NCBI GenBank assembly: GCA_012932865.1 | Contig: SAXG01000014.1 | Coordinates: forward strand, 518,740 to 582,739 | Origin: Amylostereum areolatum | Lineage: Eukaryota; Basidiomycota; Agaricomycetes; Russulales; Stereaceae | Reading direction: 5' to 3' | Length of the DNA stretch: 64,000 bases | Notes under the pieces: model-generated | Told to the model about the DNA's origin: nothing | Databases searched by the model: none | Seen by the model: only the letters and a program-made list of their open reading frames with translations | Part shown: piece by piece, positions 11,265 through 21,958 of the stretch | Layout of the letters: every line of letters starts with the position of its first letter | Position numbering within the stretch: position 1 is the stretch's first letter | Made by a program: the position numbers and the translations under genes

Positions 11265-13125
11265 TCACACCGTCCGGCCATCCATCCCCACCCCCGACTT
11301 CCCTTCGAACCTGACGCAACGCTCGAAGTGGCGACGAACGTTGTCGGGACGTGTGTATTGATTCCCGCAATATCCGCAATACTACCCCTCTCCCGTCTCT
11401 GGATCGCTGTGCCCCTTCGTTTTGCGCCGGTGCCGCAGGAGGTCGCAGGGGCGGTTGAATGTCCTTCCGCAGCATTCGGCCAAGGTGTCGTCTTTGGTTC
11501 CTTCTGCGCCCGCCTTTCCTTTATCCTTACCTCTGTGGGGAGTGTTGTCGCGCCTTCTCTTCGATCCAGCGACAAGCGGTGTCATGCTCAGCCCTGCAGA
11601 CGATGACAATGTGATCCGAAACGAGGTCGAAGCCTGAGGGATGCAGTCCCGGAAGGATTGCTCCGAGGATCTATTGTTTTTCTTTCTGGTCGGGACCCTG
11701 CCAGTCATGCCCCATGGCGCCGCGAGTGTGGGACGCCGGTTTTTGGGGATGGTCGTCGGGATGAATGAGCAGCGAACGGCTGCTAGATTGACCCTCGCTT
11801 CGCTCTTGACGGGCATCCTAAGGTTATGCCTGCGACGCCTCGAGGGCGCTCCGCTGGCTGTTGACCTTGGGGATGCTCCTGTGGATCTCGAGTGCGCGCT
11901 CTGTGTCTGACCATAGACTGAGGCCGTAGGCGTCGCAGAAATTGCTCCCTTGTCCGCGGGTGCGGGACGAGGTGTAGCCAACGGACGAGACTTGAGCGCT
12001 TCTGGATGTCTCTCTTTCCACGGTGGGCAGGAGGCAGGAGGTAGGCTGGATTCGGATGTAATCTGGAAGTAGTTCGATGGATGGGATGGTGAGGAAGACA
12101 ACGCACCTCCGCCAGCATGTGCTCCTTCCACACGACTAGACTGGGCCGCAGAAATTCCATGGTTCGTCTTAGGAACGAAAGAGAGGTTCAAATAGCCTTG
12201 ATGCTGCTGTTAGGATGGGACAATGGATGGTCAGGCAACTTATGAATGCCGGATACCGCAGTGGCGCGACTAACTATAGTGGTTGATGTTCCCGCTTCCT
12301 GTTCGCCCACCCCCCTCTCCCGCTCAGCGTGCGGAAAAAATGGCTGTTGCTATGTTCCTTCAGATTGAAGGTACGTGGACTGCCCGCCGTGAGATCTGTT
12401 GCTGGTGATGAGCTCGGCGAGTAGACGAAGACGAACGGAAAGGTGCTCACTGGGGTGTATATCCTTGACCGGTAATGGACGGGCGTCGAGCGCCGGGTTG
12501 GGGTACCCATTCTTCTCTATCCGTCCAAAGCGATGGGTGATTCACGTTAACAACGGTGTTTTCTTCTTTAGGAAATAATTGGCCAAAAGCTGGCGGTAAG
12601 CCGTCCACGAGCTTTGGCTGCTGCTGTGAGGTATAAAGTTGATTCTACGCTCTGAACAAGCGACAGCTTACACATAACTCACCGGTTTATATTCAACAGG
12701 ACGAGTCTCGTCTGATTAGAGAAATCTAGACGCGCGGCGGAGTCGGGGATGGCCTTCGACGATGCATATGCATAAGGACAATTTACTTATACTGTTCGGA
12801 GAAATGCTTACCGACTGTCCATAGAGATCCTGCAGAAACCCGTCGAAGGTGACATCTACATCGTGCGGTAGATTCCAGTTTTGAACATCCGGGAAGGGAT
12901 GCTCGGCGAGGGTGTCGTTGGAAACCTATCAACTCGTTAAATGCTGCGTGGAGGAACATGGTCCAAGCTACTCACGGCAGTCTGTCTAAGGCGGGGCGTA
13001 GTATCAAACAAAAACATTCCATCGGTGGGTGCTATCTCCCCCGCGTGCTGCTGGGGCCTCCACATGCCTTCAAAGTCGTCGGATGACCCTACGGTGCTTC
13101 CATTGTACTGGTTGAAAGGGAACAT
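11265..13125 (-). CDS. C2H2 zinc-finger protein with an in-frame stop between fingers
   Basis: Probable transcription-factor-like protein. Exon 1 starts at 13125 with MFPFNQYNGSTVGSSDDFEG; later exons are proline/serine rich and join through short introns, some ambiguous (a block around 12650-12830 could be one long intron or an intron-exon-intron). The C-terminal part encodes a finger ECCGRTFNRPCDLLRHRRKT (C-x-C, H-x6-H, atypical) at about 11405-11467. The frame then meets TAG at 11382-11384 and continues directly into a second finger, CGYCGNQYTRPDNVRRHFER followed by C (C-x2-C-x12-H-x3-C), before TGA at 11265-11267. The boundary is set at the second stop because both fingers are in one frame. 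Either the TAG is a recent nonsense change or base error, or the real protein ends at 11382. Confidence 0.5.
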
Positions 13126-13221
13126 TGTTGCTATTGCAGGATTACGGGGTGAATTCTTATGTGCGATTTAGGGGGAAGGCGGTAACCGCAGAAAAGGTAC
13201 AGAACAACCCTTCTCGGTCGA

Positions 13222-13232
13222 TGTTATATATC
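13222..13232 (-). promoter_or_regulatory. TATA box of the zinc-finger gene
   Basis: GATATATAAC on the minus strand lies about 100 bases upstream of the ATG at 13125. The candidate end of the transposon begins only about 60 bases further upstream, so the core promoter is preserved but distal sequence has been displaced. Confidence 0.45.
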
Positions 13233-13290
13233 CCGTTTCCGACTGGATGTGGCTCCCATCAGGGAAAGCCTCTCCCGCAAATGCCGCGCC

Positions 13291-13308
13291 AAGGTCCTCT
13301 AATTAGCG
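13291..13308 (+). repeat. Candidate left terminal inverted repeat
   Basis: AAGGTCCTCTAATTAGCG matches the reverse complement of the right candidate end over the first ten bases and again at AATTAGCG after a gap of 13 bases in the partner. It lies 109 bases beyond the transposase stop. Confidence 0.4.
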
Positions 13309-13416
13309 TGCCGTTTAGATGGTGCCCTCTAAGGCGGTCTAGTACGTCAAAAGGTGTCTAAGTCAAGTCCGAGGTTTTTAGAGGTTACACACATTGTCAT
13401 TGTACGGACTCTCGGG

Positions 13417-16400
13417 CTAAAATACGGTCCTGTATGTATGGTGATCGAGGAATGAGCTGACACGGAATTTAGTACACTCCTCAAGGACATTATAGCTTGT
13501 CCAATGACGGGGAGCGGTCGCACCGAAACGCGGGAAGAGCTGGACACTCCGTTGGATGTCTTCGATAGGGATGATTTCGGCGTCGCGTCGCCCATTGTGC
13601 ACGGAACGAGACACACGGTACATCTGTGTGTCATCTTCTGGCTCCTTTGCGAACGGCGTGAACCACTCGATGTAGGCAAGGTGTTGTGGGGGTGTCGGAC
13701 GTGTGGGTAGGTAGACGGTGTCGGCCGTCTTGGCAGATAGTCGGAAGACCACGCGCACTTGTGCGACGCGGTAGCCTTGGTCATGACCGGTCAGCGGTGA
13801 AATCTCAGACGAGCAGCAAAGCTCACCTGCTACGCCGCGAGCACCTCCAGCTCCCGATTTAACCAACACGGTGTCAAACCGACCGGGAACGATACGTCCA
13901 CGGGTGTCCCGCCGCTGAGGGCGAACATGGACAGCATCTTGCTCGTCTTTTCCGTCCTCGCGTTGCAGAGCGTCGTGATTCCAGAGCTTAATCTTGTGAT
14001 ACACGGCGATAGGTCTGGTCGGGATGAGTGTGTTATCAGCTTCGTGACGCGCGGGCCCAGGACCGAGATCTGGGTAGTTACACTTGACAATGAATGCTGC
14101 GAGTGCATCGGAAAAGTCAACGGCGCCGTACAGTTCATGGAGTCGATCGAACGAGACGGCTGGGAGTGTTGGATGTTTCGTCATCTGGGTGTGCATGTGA
14201 AGGTGCACCTCTGGTGTCCGTTCCGAAGTGATAGGAGGGTGCCCCGAAGAGCGCCACTGAATGAACGCCGCATGCGCGTTGACCTTCTCGCGACGTTCGA
14301 GCCATGCCGTCATTTGTGGATATTCATCTTTTCGGTTGGTAGCCCTGTACGCGTCTTTCGCAAAGTCGATGTGCAGGCGTTCCGATTGCTCCGTGTTGCT
14401 GTTATCTGTTGTACCGAAGAGCACGATGCTTGGCGAGTAGTGCCGTGCACCATGAACTTTCGGAAGGTTGAAATCCAGCCGGATTCCGAGATCAATGAAG
14501 ATCGATTTATTGTCGTGGAAGCGCCGAAGAGCATCGTCCATCTGCGCAAGGGTTTCATCGGTATGGGATGGATATTGGGCAAGGTAGAGGAAGTCGAGAA
14601 TTCCTCGAACGGCGCGGATGAGGCGGGCAGGACTGCGGCCATCTGGGAGAGGAAGATCTGCAATCAGACCAAGGAGAATGCGCGCGATGTGCTTGTGCTC
14701 TGTACCCGACACCCGGACAAGCGAGCTGATCCCATGTGTGAAGAGGCGAGCGTGGTGGTTGGGTGGCATCCGATGACAACGGGCATCAATTTCGTCGGGC
14801 CCAAATGCTTGCGGGTCCGAAATCCATGCAATGACATGCTTGATGACTCCTTGATACATCTGGTGGAGGATATCGGGTGTGCATGAGGCAAAGATGTTTA
14901 CATAGGGCAAATCTTCCCAGAACGGATGGAAGATAGGGCGGAGGCGCGCCTCACGACATGCAGCGTGGTAGGTTGTGGGATCACCATCGGCCAGTTCAAA
15001 GACGTCCAATGCGTCGTCGGCATCACGGAAATCGAGGTCTGTGTCATCATCGTACTCTCCGAGAAGAGCGTGCAGAATCGGACATCTTGGACAGTCACCA
15101 TAGAGTGTTGCCGTCACAAGAACCTGCTCCGGATAATCCCCAACGAATATAGCATAGATGGGATGACAGCGACGCCAAACGCCATCACCGCTGACCATGG
15201 CGATTCCGGTTTCTCCGATGTCCTTGATGGGTGCAAGAATCCGACGCATGCACTCATGGAAAATGTTGCCGGTTGCACGGCGTCGGGCAGCCTTGTTGGA
15301 GATGTGGTCCAGTTTTGCTGTGGGCAGGTAGCCAATGAGGACTTGCGCCCGACGGGAGGGCTTGCGACGGATGTCCTTCGGGATGTTTCCGATTGTCATG
15401 TAGACCGGGTATGCTGTCTTCCCGTGAAAGAGCGTGAGCTGAGTCTTGTCTGATGATATGATGAGGGGGATGATTGTTGCGCCAGGGAGTTTTGCCTCAA
15501 TGCTTGTCTGCGGAAGAGAAAATTTGTGTTAGGTCGGAGGAGGGAACCGTAGAAGATGATGCCAAGCACCTGCACGTTCCACCACCAAGTGCCCGTGTTC
15601 ATCTCATCGTACATCCGAATCGTCATGTCGGCATCTTGGTAGTGGCGCTCCGGGACCGTGATCAGGTGTTGCGCAAATTCGGGGTCGCCGTACAGCGCGC
15701 GGATGCAAGGAACAATGTCGCGAAAGTACACCTCAAAGTTCTCGCCACCGACCTGGATCTCCTCCATCGTGAACTTCGGCCGACCAGGCAGTTGTTCGTC
15801 GATGATCTTGTTGAGCTGAGCCGACGAGCAGAATGAGAGGTCGAGTTTCTCGGCAAGCTAAGTAAAAGAGGGTAATGAGCATTGAACTTGACGCGTGATC
15901 ACTGGCAATTGGATGCATACCTCGTCCATCTGGAGGAGCTCAGAGACCGCGGTCGATGTTGGCCCACGTGTTTTGGCCCAGTAAGCCATGGACCAGTCGA
16001 GTTTCGACTTGAACGGTGCCCAGATGTTTCCCGCACTCCCAGATTCCAAATGCGAACGCAGAGTGTCGTACTGTGACGCAGATACCTCTAAAGTGAGAGG
16101 TGCGCCAGCGCTCTCGCTCGGGAACGGCACGATCGTCGGGTGCACCCAGAGCTTTCCTTCAACACGTTGCCGTTCTTCGGGTGTAAAGAGGCGGCCAGAA
16201 GTATCTTGCGGAGCCGCTAGTTCGTCTGCAGGCAGTTCTCCTGGCGCCGATTGGGGTGCATTCGGGTTGATTACGGGCTCCAAGACGCGCCCGAGCTCCT
16301 CAAAGTTTCGCACATCCTCCTCTTCATCCGCTTCATCTTCTTCCGTGGTTCCTTGATTCCTGTCAGAGACCGACATAGGAGCCGGAAAAACATTGTCGAC

Positions 16401-16724
16401 ATCCATAGGAGTTGCACGAGGATTATCGGCAGTGTTGCCAGCTGGATTGTCGAGTCCGAGTTCGGCAGGTGTATAACTTTCCGAAAAGTAGTCTGCGCCG
16501 ACGCCCGTGTTCTCTGCTGATAGGTTCTCCGCAACTTGAGGATTTGGCGGTGCCATAAGACCGGGGAACAGGCTTTCTTGAAGAGCCTGGTATGCGGTGT
16601 GAGCAGCTTTGCATTCCTCGCGCGCAGTCTGTCTCCAGTGGTTTGTACGCCCGCGCGGCGAGAAGTTTTTGCTGCATCCGTTGCAAACTACGGAAGCCTT
16701 GGCTGTGGGCAGCTGATACGCCAT
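13417..16724 (-). CDS. Plavaka transposase, apparently intact
   Basis: Transposase of the basidiomycete Plavaka group, thought to cut and paste its own element. Exons 15921-16724, 15570-15857 and 13417-15507 give 1060 residues with no stop or frame break. The N-terminus (ATG at 16724, MAYQLPTAK) has a CNGCSKNF cysteine pair followed by a histidine-rich stretch, as in Plavaka N-terminal zinc fingers. Further Plavaka blocks are MNTGTWWWNVQ, LPGATIIPLIISSDKTQLT, GNIPKDIRRKPS, LYGDCPRCPILHALL, FASCTPDILHQMYQGVIKHV and the C-terminal EWFTPF region. Introns are 15508-15569 and 15858-15920. The integrity suggests recent activity. It is divergent to the DUF6532 gene and shares its upstream region. 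Confidence 0.85.
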
Positions 16725-17040
16725 GAGGATACAGCGTGTGTTGGAGGTCGTGATGTGGAGGAGAGAAGGGTGCGTTATATCCAATTTCACTATGCGCGGA
16801 GGAAATCAGCCGCCTAAATTCACCAAGTCCGTCTAAAACTCACCAAGACCCCACCAGACGTGAGAGTGCTCACGCTCCGCAGAGCCCGCACTATTACGAA
16901 ACCTACGGCCATGTCAGCAAACGGCGCAGGACTTATATTTGTACGCTCACCTCGCCGTGTCGACAGGCATCCTCGCTCTTCTTCCTCTTCCCCACTTTCC
17001 TTCTCCCCTCTTTTTCTTTTCCGTCCCCCCCGTCAACGGC
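16725..17040. promoter_or_regulatory. Bidirectional promoter inside the transposon
   Basis: Only 316 bases separate the start codons of the transposase (-) and DUF6532 gene (+). A TATA-like CTTATATTTG near 16931-16940 sits about 100 bases upstream of the DUF6532 ATG. Both genes are therefore probably expressed from one shared region. Confidence 0.4.
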
Positions 17041-19575
17041 ATGAGTTACCAGTCACGCACATTGAGAACGTCGCAGCGCAACACTTCCTCGGCCTCTGGG
17101 ACCGCCAGCGCGGCACTCTCGCCAGCGCAGAAGGCTGCTGCTACTCGTGCTCGCACCAAGGCGTCGAAGGCTGCCGCTGCAGCGCAATTACAGCGAGAGC
17201 AAGCTCCTGTGGATGGTACGTCAATAGCTTTTCCCATCGAATCACAGACCACTTACCATTTTTTTTCCGCTGGCTCCGTGGGCCGTGGCCGAAATAGATG
17301 TTGCATCCGAGCCTGTTACTGCCGGTATGTTGTATTGCTGTCTTTGTTGGTGTCTTCCGACGCTCACACTTCCCTCCTTTAGCTGCGGGCAAGAAACGAA
17401 AGGGGGGGAAAGGTGTTCAGGCCAATGGCCCAGCGGCGAAGAAGTCAAAAACTCGGAAGTGTGAGTACGTTCGCGTTCAATCGCGTGTGTTCCCACGGGC
17501 TGACATTGTCGTTCCACTTTCTTTAGCGCGCGCTCCTCAGCTTGTTCTTCAAGAGGACGAGCTTCCACCGGTTGCACTCAAGCTCTACGTGGACGGGACG
17601 AAAGGCAAGGCAAAGGCGGTTACCTCGGGTCACACAGGTGTTGCCATGATTGAGGTACATAACTTTCACTTTGTATCAGGTTCCGAGTTGCTGATTGACG
17701 GATTTGTTTGTAGGACGAAAACGACGATGACGACGATAACGGCCTCTCGCCGCTCTCCGAAGACGATTTTGACGCGATCGAAGATGACGACGGGGACGAG
17801 TTGGCGAAGACGAACCCGACGCAGTTCCAGCGTCAGGTGAACCTCGAGGTATGTGTTGTCCTTAACCTCCTCAAGTGCAGCATGCTAACGGATACTATAG
17901 CGTCCTACATGGCTCTCCAGTGCAAATTCGGCTGCGTCTTCAAGCCCATCTTTCGTTCCCATTGATCCTTGCCTGAGTCGCCTCGATGCCCCTCAAGCCG
18001 TTGCGGGACCGTCGACTTCTAACACAGCTCCTTCTCCTCCGTCCGCCGTCCCTCCTGTTGCCCCGGTCTCGGCTCCTCTTCCTCCACCCATTCCTGTTTC
18101 TGTCCCCGCCGCCGTTCCATCCGCTGCCGCTGCCACCACCGCTGCCGCTGCCCCATCCGCTGCCACTACCGCTGCTTCTGCCACCGCTGCCGCCGCTCCA
18201 TCCGCTGCCGCCGCCGCTGCCGCCGCTCCACCCGCTGCCGCTGCCGCTGCCGCCGCCGCCGCCACGGCTCCTCCTCCTGCCACGGCTCCTTCCACGGCTC
18301 TTCCTGTCACAGCTGTTGATGCTGCCCTCGGAGAGCAGGTCCAAGTTAACGAAGATACCACTGGAGGTAATGTCCGCCAGAGATACCTTTGGCGAATTTT
18401 AGGTCTCATAGGCGACCGATTTGTCTCTGATGCTGAAGGTCCTCTAGCGGCCGGCGTGATCAACCTTCCACCAGCAACGGTCGGAGGCGAGTTTCCGGAG
18501 AATACAAACTTGGTGCTGGGAGGCCCACATCAGCGGATGTCACTTCGAGTGCAATCGCACATCGTTCAACTTGGAATCCGCGGCGCTTTCGTTCAGATTA
18601 TATACGAGATCCTTCTAGTCCACGGGTTTCCCGATGCGACGCTCAGTGAGACATTCTCGCGCAATGCACTGATCCGAGCGGCGTCTCTCCGCGATGTCTG
18701 TATCGACATGCACCGCCGTTTGCTCCAGGAACCCGGGTACATCAACCGTCTCATTCCCTTGGTAAGTCAGTTTGGATTTTTCCTGGCAGCACGGTTCTCA
18801 GACCATTTTGTACTAGCCCATCGCTCGCATTGGTATCTTTCGCTTGAAGTTCAAGGAATCCAGCGACAATCACATCGTCGGAATGTACAACCTGCTTCCT
18901 GAAGGGGAGCAGAGTCAAGCGGCAGTAGCTTTCGCTGTCCGGGATTATAACTACATATTCCGTCGCAACTCTCCGGTGTGTTTTCACTGGTCATGTCTCT
19001 GTGGGTTTCTACTGACTTATAGTATCATACTGTAGGATGGGTTGACTGGGGCTGTGCGCCGTGGTCAACCTTACCGTCACCCAATCGGGATCACAATTCT
19101 TCACCAGACCATTTTCGCAAAGGGAATTCCGGACGGCTTCCGCGATAGGCTCCCGTTTACAATTGACTCGGTAACTAACGAGCGTCGCATCGAGCTCCCG
19201 AAGGCAATGGTTGCACTGGCATTTACAGCGGTGAGTGACTCATTTTGATCTCAATATGATAAACCTTTGCTTATCCTTGTGTAGGTTTACGCATCTCTGC
19301 ACGAGCGTCGATCCGGGCATCATGTCAAGTCCGATTTCTCGGCGGGGACATACCTGGATGTGTACGGTGGCCATATTGCCACTTTGAACGAGATGGAGAA
19401 CACTCGCCCCCCGTTCTACCACAGCTTCATGTCCGGTTTGTACACGGCGGCTTTGTAAGTTGTTTCCCTAGCTTTTCAATCCATTCCACTCATTTATCTG
19501 TCTAGAACAGGCCCTTTGTCGGTGCTGCCCGCCCCCGGTGTTCCTGCTGCATTGATTGACTATAATGATGAGTAG
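17041..19575 (+). CDS. DUF6532 domain protein (transposon cargo)
   Basis: Multi-copy agaricomycete protein of unknown function. Ten exons (17041-17215, 17298-17324, 17383-17460, 17527-17654, 17714-17848, 17901-18761, 18817-18975, 19036-19230, 19285-19454, 19506-19575) sum to 666 codons. The N-terminal third is alanine/lysine rich with a KKRKGGKG nuclear-signal-like stretch and an acidic DEDD-type patch, then an alanine/proline repeat. The C-terminal third (from about residue 380) is the DUF6532 domain: RMSLRVQSHIVQLGIRGAF, FRLKFKES, GIPDGFRDRLPFTID, ELPKAMVALAFTAVYASL and HVKSDFSAGTYLDVYGGH. The last acceptor at 19505 was preferred because it yields the usual PAPGVP-type tail. Position between the candidate transposon ends marks it as cargo. 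Confidence 0.78.
18100..18290 (+). repeat. Alanine/proline-coding GCC/GCT/CCG low-complexity tract
   Basis: An imperfect triplet repeat of GCC, GCT and CCG units inside exon 6 of the DUF6532 gene encodes a poly-alanine/proline linker between the acidic region and the C-terminal domain. Such tracts are prone to length variation. Confidence 0.8.
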
Positions 19576-19944
19576 ATGTGTGTCCCCCTCCCGCTACGCT
19601 TACGTTCACTTCCGCTTTAGTCGATTCTCGTAATATGTGTTCGTGTACAATGGTTCTCGCTCCTGCTCTATTTCCCCTCGCATCCGTAGCTTCATCCCCC
19701 CCCTCCGCTCATTCATTAACGCTTAGTTTACAATCCGTGCCTCGTGCTAATGTATGAAAAATGGATACCCGGTTTCTCTAATGGTGTCTGAGCAAGCCCC
19801 AAAAGCCGTGACAAAGGCAGGACAACGGTATCTAAAAGTGAACCAAACCTATGTTGTGAAAATGCTTGGATGCTGTTGAGATCAGTTTGAGACCACTGTT
19901 GGTGTGCGGCTGGACCGAGATTGTACCGTCTTGAGAAACCATTA

Positions 19945-19978
19945 GCCGCTAAATTAGATCTAGTAGTAAGAGGACCTT
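19945..19978 (-). repeat. Candidate right terminal inverted repeat
   Basis: Read on the minus strand this segment starts AAGGTCCTCT and later contains AATTTAGCGG, mirroring the left end. It lies about 400 bases beyond the DUF6532 stop codon. Confidence 0.4.
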
Positions 19979-21690
19979 CCTAAACACGTCAAATCCTCTA
20001 ACTCGCCGTTTAGGTCCAATATCCTCCAAAAAGATCCAATTCGCACGAGAGGTTTTTACAGATGCCATTGCTTTTAGGGGAACAATACGAGCCGGTTGAC
20101 AGGTGCCTCTGGTACTTGCGTTATTTTGTGGATGTCTGACTCGGACCAGCCGAATTTCCTCGTCTGTGCAAGTAAGTCCCTCTCATAATCTTATACACCA
20201 CGCTACATCGCCATTAACGAAGGCATTTTTTCATGGTAGGGTGAGATCCCTCCCCCGCATACCCAGATGTACCGTGCAACCATCGCTTCCGAGTCCCTTT
20301 GCCACCTTTCCCGTCGTAATACGTATACAGTGACAGCGCGGGGCCATGGGCCACCGACGCCATTGTGCGCCAGCCAGTCAACATCCATGGGAAGGAAATT
20401 TAAAGGTCAGCATTGTGTCTAGGACAGATATGATAAGGTGAGGGGGGGCAAGAACGCAAGGTGACTCGTCGTGGCTACATACGAGCATTCACTTCGGGCC
20501 TTCAGTAAGCTGATGCTTCCAGTCTTTCGTGATACGAAGAGTGCGGGCGTTGGCTTTACGCCGCCCTTCTTGTGGGCCACGACGTTCACCGTCTCTATAC
20601 TTATAGGAGCAGATCAACCGATGCTACGCAGAAGGATGAGCGTCCGGATGATCTGACATTTTGTGAGTACTGGTTCAGGTAAGTAGAAGCGGCTTGAAAA
20701 TTGTAGATGGATGGTTGGATGCGACTTTGGAAAAGTAAGGCTGTCCAAAGCGTGAGAACCTTTCAAACCTCACGAAGTGGCGGCCAGGTGGCGTTTAGTA
20801 CGCCTCCTGTACTCTCCCATACTCACAGCACCCGCTTCATAATCCGCATCGTCCTGCTCGGTTTCAAAACCCTCTACGGCCCTCGCCGCCATTAAAAAAA
20901 CTGTGCTCTTAACGTCCTAGGATTCACGGTCTCGCAGTATTGGACCGGGCAAAGCTTTGGCACAGGCCAATTCGCCCCGTCTTTTCCCGTGTGCGTCCTC
21001 TTTCTTCCTGGCTCTCGCCTCCTCTTGCGCCAGTCCAGAGCAACCCACGGGAAGGCGGTATCATGCTCGGTCCAGCACTGGACAACCCGGTCATTCCGGA
21101 GGAGGTCGACACCCGAGCACAGCAGCTTGCGGAGGATCACTCCAAGGTTCCGAGGTTGTTCAGTCGCCCAGGATCAAGTTGCGACCTTACCAGTAGTGGC
21201 CCGCGATGAAACGAGAGTGCGCTCTCCGTCACCCGATCTCCAGATGAGCCAGCAGCTGACGGCTGCAGAGCGAGTTGTCATCTTTGCGCGCGCGTCGGTT
21301 TGCTACCCGAGATCGTTCGAGCTGCATCTTGTCGGGTAGCGTAGGCCAGGCGGGTGTATGTTAGCGGAGAGATGTCCTACTACGGGTTCCGAGGGGATAT
21401 GGAACATCCAAACCTCCCGGAGCCTGGACGTTCGTCGTGGTTTTGGTATCGTCGAGGATGAGGATCGCGAGCCTTGGGGTGGTGGGGATATCGATAGGCA
21501 GGCGTCCAGAATACAAGCAAGGGGGGTCTCAACGACGGCATCGAGAGGATGTAGGATGGTCATGTTTCCATGTGCCTTCAAACTCACATACAACATGTCT
21601 TTGTTTGCGGTTACCGTTCATGATATGCACACGCGCATCCTTTTGACTTATCTCACAAGTACTGAACCGTAGGACCTTTGAACGGTGGTC
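19979..21690. other. Intergenic, no gene seen
   Basis: About 1.7 kb without a supportable gene. Short frames on both strands around 20892-21340 look like chance. The first ~80 bases repeat motifs found at the left end of the transposon and may still belong to it. Confidence 0.45.
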
Positions 21691-21737
21691 CGCAGTGACA
21701 GAGGCATCAACTTCAAGCTTCCGCTTCAACGTCCAGC

Positions 21738-21758
21738 GTTCAACGTTCAACGTTCAAC
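21738..21758. repeat. Three tandem copies of GTTCAAC
   Basis: GTTCAAC is present three times head to tail, followed by a diverged copy (ATTCGAT), upstream of FunK1 kinase A. It is a minor microsatellite. Confidence 0.8.
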
Positions 21759-21958
21759 ATTCGATTTGCGTGAGAGCGCCACGGAAGACGTTACATGTTT
21801 ACTTGACCCCTTTCCAACCGACATGCAATATTCAAGTTGTGTATTACAAGCTCATCGGCTCCCTGGAGGGCAAGTGAGATTCGGCTTGCTATGTCAACGT
21901 GAGCTCACCAGAAAGTTTGGTCATAAGAACTTGAGCTAACACATGGTAATATTTACAG

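Larger units (their letters stand above)
13291..19978. mobile_element. Plavaka-type (CMC superfamily) DNA transposon with DUF6532 cargo
   Basis: The segment holds a complete Plavaka-type transposase on the minus strand and a DUF6532 gene on the plus strand with 316 bases between their start codons. Its candidate ends share AAGGTCCTCT in inverted orientation (13291-13300 and 19969-19978), followed by a gapped second match AATTAGCG / AATTTAGCGG. Flanking dinucleotides are CC on both sides, compatible with a short target duplication but too short to prove it. Direct repeats GCCGTTTAG (about 13310 and 20006) and GAGGTTTTTA (about 13371 and 20048) suggest that the true right end could lie up to about 20060. 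Confidence 0.6.

Noticed and set aside
13927..14886. 319-codon plus-strand open frame opposite the transposase
   Set aside because: Antisense shadow of the Plavaka transposase exon; no independent similarity.
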